From Cyclobacteriaceae bacterium (GTDB lineage: Bacteria; Bacteroidota; Bacteroidia; Cytophagales; Cyclobacteriaceae), in contig JAPZUF010000001.1 in assembly GCA_027533395.1 (NCBI GenBank), positions 1-64,000 of the forward strand: DNA of 64,000 nt, given 5' to 3'. Positions within the stretch are counted from its first letter, which is position 1, and each line of letters opens with the position of its first letter. Below, in pieces: positions 8,196 through 15,845 of this stretch. The translations under genes and the position numbers were made by a program. The notes beneath the pieces are model-generated. The model was given only the letters and a program-made list of their open reading frames with translations. It searched no databases and was not told the origin of the DNA.

Positions 8196-9569
8196 ATGAA
8201 AAATAATTTCAAAAAAATGCTTTTTATGGCATTTGCTTTCGCAGGTTTGATAAACACAACCACTGCCCAATGGATTGAAACAACAATCACTATGCCTCCA
8301 CAAGCATCAGCAAGAGATTTAATTTACAATCCAAACAGCAATAAAATCTATACGGCAAATGTTCCTGATGTCGGTATGCCTGCACAAAAAAGTGTGACCA
8401 TCATTGACGGAGGCTCAAATTCAATCTTAACTACAATACAAGTGCCTGAAGGTCCGAGAGATTTTTGCCACAATACCCAGAATAATAAAATATACGTTGC
8501 AAATTATTTTGCTGACAGTATTACTGTAATTGACGGGCAGACCGACCAGATCATTGCTTTGCTGCCTGCCGGTGACGGGCCAAGGGCTTTGTGCTACAAC
8601 TCCACAAACAATAAAATTTATTGTGCCAATGAATTCAGTGGGAATGTTACTGTGATTGACGGTGCCTCTAATACAATCATAACTACAATTCCGGTTGGTT
8701 CAACGCCAAGAGTACTTTGCTACAATAACGTAAGCAATAAAATCTATGTACCAAATGCAGGTAGTCAGAATTTGTCTGTCATCAGCGGAAGCTCAAATGC
8801 TGTCATAGCCACCCTGCAAATGGGTAATTTACCAAGAGGAATTGTATTCAATCCTCAAAGTAATCGGGTTTATGTTTCCAATTATAGTTCAGATAATGTG
8901 AAGGTTGTGGATGGTGTCACCGATGCGGTTGTTTCAACTATCACTGTCGGGGATGGGCCAACCGCTATGTTTCACAATCCATCTGGCAACAAGATTTATT
9001 GTTCCAACGTGGGTGCTCCAGGCCCAAATACACCTGCGGCCTGTACCATATCCGTTATAGATGCCGCAAGTAACACGGTAGTTAAAACTATAACTGCCGG
9101 TGATGAACCCACTGCATTTTGCTTTAGTCCTAATAACAATAAAATCTATTGGGTTGATGAGTGGAGTCATCGGGTTTCTGTAGCTGATGCTGCAGCAGAC
9201 AGTGTAATAATGACGATTTCTTTGGGAACTGGACAAGTTCAGCCAGTTGATTTATGTTATAATCCAATAAATGAAAGAGTTTATACTGCCAACAGGCTAA
9301 CTTACAATTTAACGGTTATAAAAGACTCACTTACCACTACCGGGATTAGCTCTCCAACGATTGAAAATAGTTTAATCAACATTTATCCGATCCCAGTTGA
9401 ACACGTATTATACTTTAATAAGAAATTGAGATTCTCTATTTATTCCTCAAACGGACGATTAATCTATAATCAGGCTGAATCCACTGACCATTTCAATGTT
9501 ACGAATTTAACCCCAGGATTATATTTGCTTGTGACAGATAAAGGAGTAAAAAGATTTGTAAAAAAATGA
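8196..9569 (+). CDS. YVTN-type beta-propeller protein, T9SS cargo
   Basis: A secreted protein of 457 residues with a signal peptide (KKMLFMAFAFAGLINTTTAQ) and about eight repeats of the YVTN/YncE beta-propeller type, each containing NNKIYxAN followed by SVTVIDGxSNxxxxTI. The propeller probably forms one closed ring. The last ~75 residues (IYPIPVEHVLYF ... LTPGLYLLVTDKGVKRFVKK) are a T9SS sorting domain, but not the near-identical type shared by the two genes before it. The ATG at 8196 fits the signal peptide better than the TTG at 8187. It follows the serine hydrolase by 9 bases and ends in TGA. Function is unknown; these proteins are often surface binding or redox-associated. Confidence 0.85.
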   Translation: MKNNFKKMLFMAFAFAGLINTTTAQWIETTITMPPQASARDLIYNPNSNKIYTANVPDVGMPAQKSVTIIDGGSNSILTTIQVPEGPRDFCHNTQNNKIYVANYFADSITVIDGQTDQIIALLPAGDGPRALCYNSTNNKIYCANEFSGNVTVIDGASNTIITTIPVGSTPRVLCYNNVSNKIYVPNAGSQNLSVISGSSNAVIATLQMGNLPRGIVFNPQSNRVYVSNYSSDNVKVVDGVTDAVVSTITVGDGPTAMFHNPSGNKIYCSNVGAPGPNTPAACTISVIDAASNTVVKTITAGDEPTAFCFSPNNNKIYWVDEWSHRVSVADAAADSVIMTISLGTGQVQPVDLCYNPINERVYTANRLTYNLTVIKDSLTTTGISSPTIENSLINIYPIPVEHVLYFNKKLRFSIYSSNGRLIYNQAESTDHFNVTNLTPGLYLLVTDKGVKRFVKK

Positions 9570-9579
9570 CAGAAGCACA

Positions 9580-9713
9580 GCCTACAACAGGCGTTTGGCT
9601 CAATGGCGGGTGACGTGGTTAATTGAACATTCTACCTCGCATCAACTTTTGTTGTGTATTGACAGTTTCGTGCTCCGAAATCCGCCACTGCGCCAAGCGC
9701 CAAACCGTTGGGC
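9580..9713 (+). other. attC-like palindromic site 1
   Basis: The left arm 9580-9609 (GCCTACAACAGGCG then TTTGGCTCAATGGCGG) pairs imperfectly with the right arm 9682-9713, which ends in GTTGGGC at 9707-9713. GTTGGGC fits the integron core GTTRRRY, and extra-helical bases occur as in attC sites. The site starts 10 bases after one gene's stop and ends 17 bases before the next gene's ATG, exactly as a cassette recombination site would. No integron integrase is in the window. Confidence 0.55.
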
Positions 9714-9730
9714 GCAATAATCATTTTTTG

Positions 9731-10789
9731 ATGAGATTAGAGTTAGAATTACAGTACGTAGAATTTCATCTTGACCAAGTTGAGAAAGTCGGGCAAGTGG
9801 ATTTAGCACAAGCACTTAAAATCATTCAATCTTATCCTTGGGATAGGGAGTTTCAGAAAATTGAAGAAAGAACCATTGAGAATTTAACCTCTACTGTTCC
9901 AAGTATCGCAATTAAGAACAAAGACAAAGAAACACTTATCATCTCAGCAAGAGACAAAGACTTTTTTATTATTGAATTTCTAACTCCAACTCATCGAGCA
10001 GAAAAAATCATTCCTGTTAACTCTTTTGATAACACCCAAGGACTAACAATAAAGGACATAGTTGAAAGGTTCTACAAAAAAACAGCCAAAAAGGATTTTA
10101 AATTAAAACAGATTACACCAACAAAGACAACTGAGATTGATGTTTACAAACTCAGAGACTACCCTATATTTATATCTATATTTATTACTGGACTGTTGAC
10201 CTTGATACTTGTCTTAGACTTTTGGGCAAATGGATTAACAGCAAAAGCATTACCTGCCATCTACTTTGTCGGGCTAATAATTTTAACAATTGGATTCACT
10301 GCAATTATAACAATTCACTATCTAATTAATGACTGGGGTAAGGAAGTTTCATTTGAATCGGACAGTATAATTATTAAGCAAAGAGGAAACGAAATTAAAA
10401 TAAAAAGAAGTGATATAATTGAAGTCGTAATTGTTGAAAATGAAAACCATCGTAATCTCAGGTATTACAAATACGCTAGGATTAGGACTATAGACAATAA
10501 AGCTTTTATTGTGACGTCTTTAATAATGCAGCCCATAGATCTTGTAAACAAATTAAAAGTTAATCACAAAGAGGAGTCGGTATTTCTGCCAATAGTTAAA
10601 CTTAATATTCAGTCAGAGAAAGAAAAGAAAAGGATTAAACTAAAGCGGGAGAAAATGAAAATTGAGTTCCTTGAGAATTTTAAGGACTATGAAGACTCAA
10701 AGCTTAGACAGATAATTGGTGATAAAAGGAAATACGCTGACTATGCAATAGAAGCGGCTAATGAGATACTCGAAAAGAGAAAAAAATAA
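9731..10789 (+). CDS. Membrane protein of unknown function
   Basis: A 352-residue protein I do not recognise. The N-terminal ~140 residues look soluble. Two transmembrane segments follow (ISIFITGLLTLILVLDFW and IYFVGLIILTIGFTAIITI), then a cytosolic-looking domain with a PH-like pattern (FESDSIIIKQRGNEIKIKRSDI, then RYYKYARIRTIDNKAFIVTS), and a basic Lys-rich tail. ATG 9731 is preferred because the upstream in-frame stretch from 9623 lies inside the palindromic site. It is the single gene between palindromes at 9580-9713 and 10795-10881. Confidence 0.7.
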   Translation: MRLELELQYVEFHLDQVEKVGQVDLAQALKIIQSYPWDREFQKIEERTIENLTSTVPSIAIKNKDKETLIISARDKDFFIIEFLTPTHRAEKIIPVNSFDNTQGLTIKDIVERFYKKTAKKDFKLKQITPTKTTEIDVYKLRDYPIFISIFITGLLTLILVLDFWANGLTAKALPAIYFVGLIILTIGFTAIITIHYLINDWGKEVSFESDSIIIKQRGNEIKIKRSDIIEVVIVENENHRNLRYYKYARIRTIDNKAFIVTSLIMQPIDLVNKLKVNHKEESVFLPIVKLNIQSEKEKKRIKLKREKMKIEFLENFKDYEDSKLRQIIGDKRKYADYAIEAANEILEKRKK

Positions 10790-10794
10790 TTACA

Positions 10795-10881
10795 GCGCCC
10801 AACAACGGCTATAAAGCATTACTTTTGATTAATTATTTTTTAAGGATAAAAGTAACGCTTCATAGCCAAGCGTTGGCGTGC
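10795..10881 (+). other. attC-like palindromic site 2
   Basis: The left arm 10795-10826 (GCGCCCAACAACGGCTAT, then AAAGCATTACTTTT) pairs with the right arm 10848-10881 (AAAAGTAACGCTTCATAGCC, then AAGCGTTGGCG). GCCCAAC on the left fits RYYYAAC and GTTGGCG on the right is close to GTTRRRY. Several bases are unpaired on one strand only. It begins 6 bases after one stop codon and ends 32 bases before the next ATG. Confidence 0.6.
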
Positions 10882-10913
10882 ATTGCTCGCGACAATTAGG
10901 CAAATATTTATTT

Positions 10914-11411
10914 ATGACGTTAAAAGCAAATAGGCCTTGGCTTGAATTAGTCGTTCTTGGAATAATTCTAGTTTTTATTTTTAAATTCAGTATGTTGATA
11001 ATTGAGAAGAATGATATACTCTTTATTATTCCAGGTATAGTGCTTTTGACAATTGGCGTATTTGCAACAGTATGGACAAATAGAGAATACAAAACTTACC
11101 AGTTAAATAACAGACTTATGCTCAAGGGACTTTTTTGGGGACAAAAGCAAATCGAAATAGACCAATTGAACGGATTTAAAGTCAAAGAAAGAAAAAACAC
11201 AAATAACATAATTCCCTTCAGTGAATACGACATCATAATATTGACAGCGCAATACGGTCAATTGACTATTCGTGAGGACAACTATAAATTTACTGAAATA
11301 CAGAAATTCAAAAGCTATCTTGAGTATAAGGGAGTTCCTTTCCTTGGGACTGAGAAGTTCTCATGGATTAAATCCTTTAAAGACTTGTTAAAACTGAAAA
11401 TACTTGAGTGA
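10914..11411 (+). CDS. Small membrane protein with PH-like domain
   Basis: A 165-residue protein, not recognised. Two hydrophobic segments (WLELVVLGIILVFIFKFSMLI and ILFIIPGIVLLTIGVFATVW) are followed by a soluble part (KTYQLNNRLMLKGLFWGQKQIEIDQ and beyond) that looks like the bacterial PH-like domains found after paired transmembrane helices. It resembles the preceding membrane gene in plan but not in detail. ATG 10914 is chosen because upstream in-frame sequence is palindromic-site DNA. Single gene between palindromic elements. Confidence 0.7.
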   Translation: MTLKANRPWLELVVLGIILVFIFKFSMLIIEKNDILFIIPGIVLLTIGVFATVWTNREYKTYQLNNRLMLKGLFWGQKQIEIDQLNGFKVKERKNTNNIIPFSEYDIIILTAQYGQLTIREDNYKFTEIQKFKSYLEYKGVPFLGTEKFSWIKSFKDLLKLKILE

Positions 11412-11426
11412 AAGAAACAACCATAC

Positions 11427-11526
11427 TGGCGCAAGTCTTTGGTATTGCGCAGGGGCATGAGCGAGACTTGTGCCAATTAAGAATATAAAATTTTGCCCCA
11501 TCTGGCGCGCGTTTGCAACGCGTGCC
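11427..11526 (+). other. Compact structured palindromic element
   Basis: TGGCGCAAGTCT (11427-11438) pairs with AGACTTGTGCCA (11464-11475). GGGGCA inside that loop (11452-11457) can pair with TGCCCC (11494-11499), which would make a pseudoknot. A third hairpin, GGCGCGCGTT / AACGCGTGCC, lies at 11504-11526. It follows directly after a gene, so it may be another cassette end or a structured RNA. The rest of 11527-11691 shows nothing I can name. Confidence 0.45.
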
Positions 11527-11691
11527 TTATTTGCCTAGCTGGCTCCACGCTGTCCTGAGTTACAAACCCAGTACAGTTTCATTTTATTTCAATCATTTCT
11601 ATTTAAGGACTTACTGTAGGTTCATAATAATACCATAATCAAATTGATGAACCTTTATTGAAAGTTGGAGCACTTCTAGCATTACATCTAT

Positions 11692-12246
11692 TACCTCGAG
11701 TAAAAATGTACGCACCTGGGAGCTTGCAGAGAGCACCTCGAGTGAAAATGTTCGCACCTCGGAGTTTGCAGGGAGCACCTCGAGTGAAGATATTCGCACC
11801 TCGGAGCTTGCAGAGAACACCTCGAGTGAAGATATTCGCACCTCAGAGTTTGCAAAGAGCACCTCGAGTGAAGATATTCGCACCTCGGAACTTGCAGAGA
11901 GCACCTCGAGCGAAGATATTCGCACCTCGGAGTTTGCAGAGAGCACCTCGAGTGAAAATGTTCGCACCTCGGAGCTTGCAGAGAGCACCTCGAGTGAAGA
12001 TATTCGTACCTCGAGTGAAAATGTTCGCACATCGAGTGAAGATATTCGCACCTCGGAGTTTGCAGAGAGCACCTCGAGTGAAGATATTCGCACCACGGAG
12101 TTTGCAGAGAGCACCTCGAGTGAAAATGTTCGCACCTCGAGTTAAAATGTTCGCACTTCGAGTGAAGATATTCGTACCTCGAGTGAAAATGTTCGCACAT
12201 CGAGTAAAGATATTCGTAACTCGCAGGAAGATTCTCGCACCTCGGT
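11692..12246 (+). repeat. 21-bp tandem repeat, about 26 units
   Basis: The array alternates two 21-bp units, CACCTCGAGTGAARATRTTCG and CACCTCGGAGYTTGCAGAGAG (one degenerate base at each marked site), sharing CACCTCGRAG-like heads. The 3' third contains mainly the first type. Because 21 is a multiple of three, several frames stay open on both strands, but none has a plausible start and ribosome site, so I treat it as non-coding satellite-like DNA. Together with its flanks it fills the gene-free gap 11412-12442. Confidence 0.88.
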
Positions 12247-12333
12247 TCTTACTTTTTGTATCACACGGCTTAATACTGTCAAGTTTCAGTATACAACTTG
12301 AGTCCTTCCAATTGAAGCGTGTTTTATTTCCTC

Positions 12334-12366
12334 AAAAAAAAACAGCCCACGATTACAATCGCAGGC
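12334..12366 (-). terminator. Terminator of ettA
   Basis: On the minus strand GCCTGCGA pairs with TCGTGGGC (two wobble pairs) and is followed by nine T, about 80 bases after the ettA stop. Confidence 0.6.
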
Positions 12367-12442
12367 CGTCATTCAAAATAAATAAAATCTAACTTCTAAA
12401 GTCTCCTTCGGTTAACCAACAACGATTAACTAAAAGCGAAAG

Positions 12443-14125
12443 CTACTTCACCAACTTCTTATACTTAATCCTATGCGGAATATCATCGCCCAAACGCTTG
12501 CGCTTATTCTCTTCATATTCGCTATAGGTACCTTCAAACCACACCACTTGCGAGTCGCCTTCAAAGGCAAGGATATGCGTACACACTCTATCTAAAAACC
12601 AACGATCGTGAGAGATAATCACCGCACAACCACCAAAGTTTTCCAAAGCTTCTTCTAACGCACGCAGTGTGTTCACATCTAAATCGTTGGTAGGTTCATC
12701 CAACAACAACAAGTTACCACCTTGTTTTAAAGCAATAGCCAAGTGTACGCGGTTGCGCATACCACCCGACAGTTCCTTAATCTTTTTCTGTTGGTCGTTA
12801 CCACCAAAATTAAACTTACCCACATAAGCACGGGCATTCATTTCTTTGCCACCGATGTTAATCAAATCGTTGCCACCGGTTATAGCAGTAAACACAGTAT
12901 CCTCAGGTTTCAGGTCGTCATGCTCCTGATCTACATAAGCAATCTTTACAGTCTCACCCACTTTAAAACTACCGGCATCAGGTTGTTCTTTGCCCGTAAT
13001 CATTTTAAACAACGTAGTTTTACCAGCACCATTAGGCCCGATAATCCCTACTATGCCCGCAGGAGGAAGCGCGAAACTTAAATTTTCATACAATAACTTA
13101 TCGCCATATCCTTTTGCTACACCATTCGCTTCAATTACTACATTACCCAAACGCGGTCCCGGTGGTATGTACAACTCTAATTTCTCTTCGCGCTCTTTTG
13201 TTTCTTGCGATAACAACTTCTCGTAGTTATTCAAACGTGCCTTTCCTTTGGCATGTCTGCCTTTAGGGTTCATTCTCACCCATTCCAATTCTCTCTCTAA
13301 AGCTTTTTGGCGTTTACTCTCCGATTTCTCTTCCTGCGCTAAACGTTTTTGCTTTTGTTCCAACCAGGATGAGTAGTTGCCCTTCCACGGAATACCCTCG
13401 CCACGATCCAATTCCAAAATCCAACCCGCTACATTATCCAGGAAGTAGCGATCGTGCGTTACGGCAATTACAGTTCCTTTATATTGTTGCAAATGTTGCT
13501 CTAACCAAAACACCGATTCCGCATCCAAGTGGTTGGTAGGCTCATCCAACAACAAAACATCTGGTTCTTGCAATAATAGTCGGCACAAAGCCACCCGTCT
13601 TTTCTCCCCTCCCGAAAGGTGTTCCACATTGGCATCCGGTGGCGGACAGCGCAACGCATCCATGGCACGCTCTAGTTTGTTGTCTAATTCCCAGGCGCCA
13701 ACAGCATCTAGCTTCTCCTGCACTTCGCCTTGGCGGGTAATGAGTTTATCCATGGCATCCGGGTTTTCCATAATGGCAGGGTCAGCAAACTTCTCGTTAA
13801 TGGCTTCAAACTCTTTTAATAAATCAACGATTGGTTTAACCCCTTCTTCTACAATTTCCTTAACCGTTTTGTTTTTATCGAGTTGTGGCTCCTGTTCCAA
13901 TAAACCAACCGAAAAACTTAAATCACTCACTACTTCGCCCTGAAACTCTTTGTCGATGCCGGCAATAATTCTGAGCAAAGAAGATTTACCCGAACCGTTT
14001 AAACCCAAAACACCAATTTTAGCACCGTAGAAAAAGGATAGATAGATATTTTTTAAGACTTGCTTTTGAGGAGGGTAAATCTTATTTACGCCCGCCATTG
14101 AGAAGATTATTTTTTCGTCTGCCAT
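12443..14125 (-). CDS. ettA: Energy-dependent translational throttle protein EttA
   Basis: ABC-F protein of 560 residues that binds the ribosomal E site and gates the first steps of elongation according to ATP/ADP level. It has two ABC domains in tandem and no membrane segments: first Walker A GLNGSGKSS (41-49) and signature LSGGEKRRVALCRLL, then the Arg/Lys-rich inter-domain linker (QKRLAQEEKSESKRQKALERE), then second Walker A GPNGAGKTT and signature LSGGMRNRVHLAIAL. Both Walker B segments end in DEPTNxLD, typical of ABC-F. Length and order match EttA rather than Uup or the resistance ABC-F proteins. It is transcribed alone, divergently from the DUF2795 gene. Confidence 0.95.
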   Translation of the reverse strand: MADEKIIFSMAGVNKIYPPQKQVLKNIYLSFFYGAKIGVLGLNGSGKSSLLRIIAGIDKEFQGEVVSDLSFSVGLLEQEPQLDKNKTVKEIVEEGVKPIVDLLKEFEAINEKFADPAIMENPDAMDKLITRQGEVQEKLDAVGAWELDNKLERAMDALRCPPPDANVEHLSGGEKRRVALCRLLLQEPDVLLLDEPTNHLDAESVFWLEQHLQQYKGTVIAVTHDRYFLDNVAGWILELDRGEGIPWKGNYSSWLEQKQKRLAQEEKSESKRQKALERELEWVRMNPKGRHAKGKARLNNYEKLLSQETKEREEKLELYIPPGPRLGNVVIEANGVAKGYGDKLLYENLSFALPPAGIVGIIGPNGAGKTTLFKMITGKEQPDAGSFKVGETVKIAYVDQEHDDLKPEDTVFTAITGGNDLINIGGKEMNARAYVGKFNFGGNDQQKKIKELSGGMRNRVHLAIALKQGGNLLLLDEPTNDLDVNTLRALEEALENFGGCAVIISHDRWFLDRVCTHILAFEGDSQVVWFEGTYSEYEENKRKRLGDDIPHRIKYKKLVK

Positions 14126-14301
14126 ACTCTAATAATAAGGGGTCAAATATCCGAAAAAAGAGGGCAAAGTTGCCTGTTTATGGGCAGCCTAACCTGTAAT
14201 TATTTGCAATAACCTGAAACCTATTGAATAGAAACAGAGTTGTTAGCAAAAAACGAAAGACAGGTTATCTTCAATTAATTTGTGAATGAGAGCCCATTTT
14301 G

Positions 14302-14331
14302 TTTGATTATATGAATTAAATTTTATTTTTG
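14302..14331 (+). promoter_or_regulatory. Bacteroidota-type promoter
   Basis: TTTG at 14302-14305 and TATTTTTG at 14324-14331 match the -33 TTTG and -7 TAnnTTTG elements with an 18-base gap, 22 bases before the ATG of the DUF2795 gene. Confidence 0.6.
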
Positions 14332-14353
14332 CGGAAAATTAAAAGGATACACT

Positions 14354-14575
14354 ATGTACTGGACACTCGAACTTGCCTCCTATTTGGAAGATGCGCCTTG
14401 GCCGGCTACAAAAGAAGAGTTAATTGATTATGCCATCCGAACCGGTGCACCGTTGGAAGTGGTGGAGAACTTGCAAGAGTTAGAAGACGATGGTCAACCT
14501 TTTGAAAGCATCGAAGAAATTTGGCCCGATTACCCAACCAAAGAAGACTTCTTTTTCAACGAAGACGAATATTAA
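14354..14575 (+). CDS. DUF2795 domain protein
   Basis: A 73-residue acidic cytosolic protein of the DUF2795 family, which is found across Bacteroidota as a stand-alone small protein of unknown role. It reads WTLELASYLEDAPWPATKEEL, then an alternation of acidic residues to FFFNEDEY. The motif APWPATKEELIDYAIRTGAP is the core of the family. It has its own promoter and terminator, so it is monocistronic and likely constitutive. Confidence 0.85.
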   Translation: MYWTLELASYLEDAPWPATKEELIDYAIRTGAPLEVVENLQELEDDGQPFESIEEIWPDYPTKEDFFFNEDEY

Positions 14576-14597
14576 TAGTCTTCATAAAAAAAATATA

Positions 14598-14622
14598 AAC
14601 CCTGCCATCGCAGGGTTTTTTT
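14598..14622 (+). terminator. Intrinsic terminator
   Basis: AACCCTGC / GCAGGGTT stem with a CATC loop and a T-run, 23 bases after the DUF2795 stop. Confidence 0.9.
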
Positions 14623-14660
14623 ATGCTTAACGCTCAGTTATAATGTTTAAGATTAAAATT

Positions 14661-14752
14661 GGGGCGTTCCCTAGCCTAGCCTAGCTGTATAGCTAGGCTA
14701 GGCTAGGGCCGCGCTATCCGCCACGCCTTTGGCGTGGCTACTATCGCTAACG
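14661..14752 (+). repeat. Palindromic intergenic repeat, copy 1
   Basis: The layout is GGGGCGTTCC, a perfect 18-bp inverted repeat (14669-14686 with 14691-14708, built from CTAGC units, loop GTAT), a GCGCTATCCGC linker, a second hairpin GCCACGCC / GGCGTGGC (14720-14738), then CTATCGCTAACGC. Copy 2 at 33844-33937 has the same frame with different stem sequences, so structure and linkers are conserved while the stems vary. Confidence 0.75.
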
Positions 14753-14792
14753 CATCAGTTATACTTCCAAAGTATTCCATACAAGCAAACAA

Positions 14793-15251
14793 TTACTGCT
14801 CAGCAATTTCTTTCAGCTTACTAAGCGCAGCCGGATAAGTGTTATTAAAATAATCAACATACTCATCAATCGTATCTAACTCAACTGTTACAGTTGTGAT
14901 TCCATTTTGTTCTTGATACAAATAGTTTTCATGTCCACCAGCCCATTTTTCTACTTGCTCACCGCTGGTTACCTCAACTTCACCATCTAAAAATCCAACA
15001 TGCTGAATAGAAACAAATAGGCCCACTTGGTTTTCTTTAATAAGCGAAACCATTCCACCCTTCTTTCCATTTTCATCCACACCTATAAAATACATTTTAC
15101 TTCCTTTCTCCCAACTGCCTTCATAACTAGAAGTAGGATTAAAAGCTGCAGTCCAAAATTCATACGTGTTTTTGTTTTTTAAACCCAACATCGTTTCATA
15201 AACTTTTTGCGCGCTTGAGCGAATGTCTTTTTTGAACACAAGTTTTTTCAT
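14793..15251 (-). CDS. SRPBCC-fold protein
   Basis: A 152-residue protein with the START/SRPBCC lipid-binding fold typical of AHSA1-like and polyketide cyclase-like proteins: N-terminal strand VFKKDIRSSAQKVYETML, mid strands, and a long C-terminal helix (YVDYFNNTYPAALSKLKEIAE). No catalytic residue can be assigned. It has no signal peptide, so it is cytosolic. Ligand unknown. It lies apart from its neighbours and is probably expressed alone. Confidence 0.75.
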   Translation of the reverse strand: MKKLVFKKDIRSSAQKVYETMLGLKNKNTYEFWTAAFNPTSSYEGSWEKGSKMYFIGVDENGKKGGMVSLIKENQVGLFVSIQHVGFLDGEVEVTSGEQVEKWAGGHENYLYQEQNGITTVTVELDTIDEYVDYFNNTYPAALSKLKEIAEQ

Positions 15252-15330
15252 GATGCTAATTTATTAATGGTTAAAGGATAAGCCGTACGAAACTTACAAA
15301 CTTTTATAAAACAATTGCCCAGATAAATGC

Positions 15331-15765
15331 TCACTTTTCTTCTAAAAAAACATACTTTCCTTTTTTAACAAAAAAGTAATGCAAGCTTATCATAACTTTT
15401 ACCACAACAGGAATGGCTAAGGATATCACAAATAACAAAAAATTCGATTGTATAATCTCCAATTTGAAAAAGCCAAAGACCAGGATTAAATCAATTATTA
15501 ACAATTCAATCAACCACGAAAACATTTTCACTTTAGAAAAAAATCCTTTAACGATAAATTCCTGATCCTTTTCAATCAGAAAATCTTTCTCAAATGCCTG
15601 ATAACTCGAACCTGCAACGCGTATGCTCAATCGATTAATTCCTGGATAAGTCTCAAAACTGTAAGCTTCTTGTTTCTTCAATGTTTTGATGTGAATTCCA
15701 TTGACAGAAACAGCTACATCTCCAAAAATATCATCAGGATAAAAAATGGTTATTTGAGGTTTCAT
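15331..15765 (-). CDS. Membrane protein of unknown function
   Basis: A 144-residue protein, not recognised. The first ~75 residues form a soluble beta-rich part (ITIFYPDDIFGDVAVSVNGI onward) that may be an Ig-like or PEGA-like strand set; two hydrophobic segments follow (WLIELLIIDLILVFGFF and FLLFVISLAIPVVVKVMISL), then a short basic tail. It stands between the SRPBCC gene and the amylase on the same strand, with gaps of about 80 bases on each side. Confidence 0.6.
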   Translation of the reverse strand: MKPQITIFYPDDIFGDVAVSVNGIHIKTLKKQEAYSFETYPGINRLSIRVAGSSYQAFEKDFLIEKDQEFIVKGFFSKVKMFSWLIELLIIDLILVFGFFKLEIIQSNFLLFVISLAIPVVVKVMISLHYFFVKKGKYVFLEEK

Positions 15766-15845
15766 TTATTTTTTGAGATGTCTCTGTTTATTTTATTCTT
15801 TAAATATTTTAAAACGTAAATCTAAAGCAATAATGCTGCAATTAT

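Noticed and set aside
9623-9730. N-terminal extension of the membrane protein at 9731
   Set aside because: This stretch is the loop and right arm of the palindromic site, and ATG 9731 gives a normal start.
11692-12246. CRISPR array
   Set aside because: Units are contiguous 21-mers with no unique spacers and no cas genes nearby.
11611-12392. Open frames on both strands across the 21-bp repeat
   Set aside because: The 21-bp period keeps frames open by itself; there is no convincing start or ribosome site, and the frames overlap on opposite strands.
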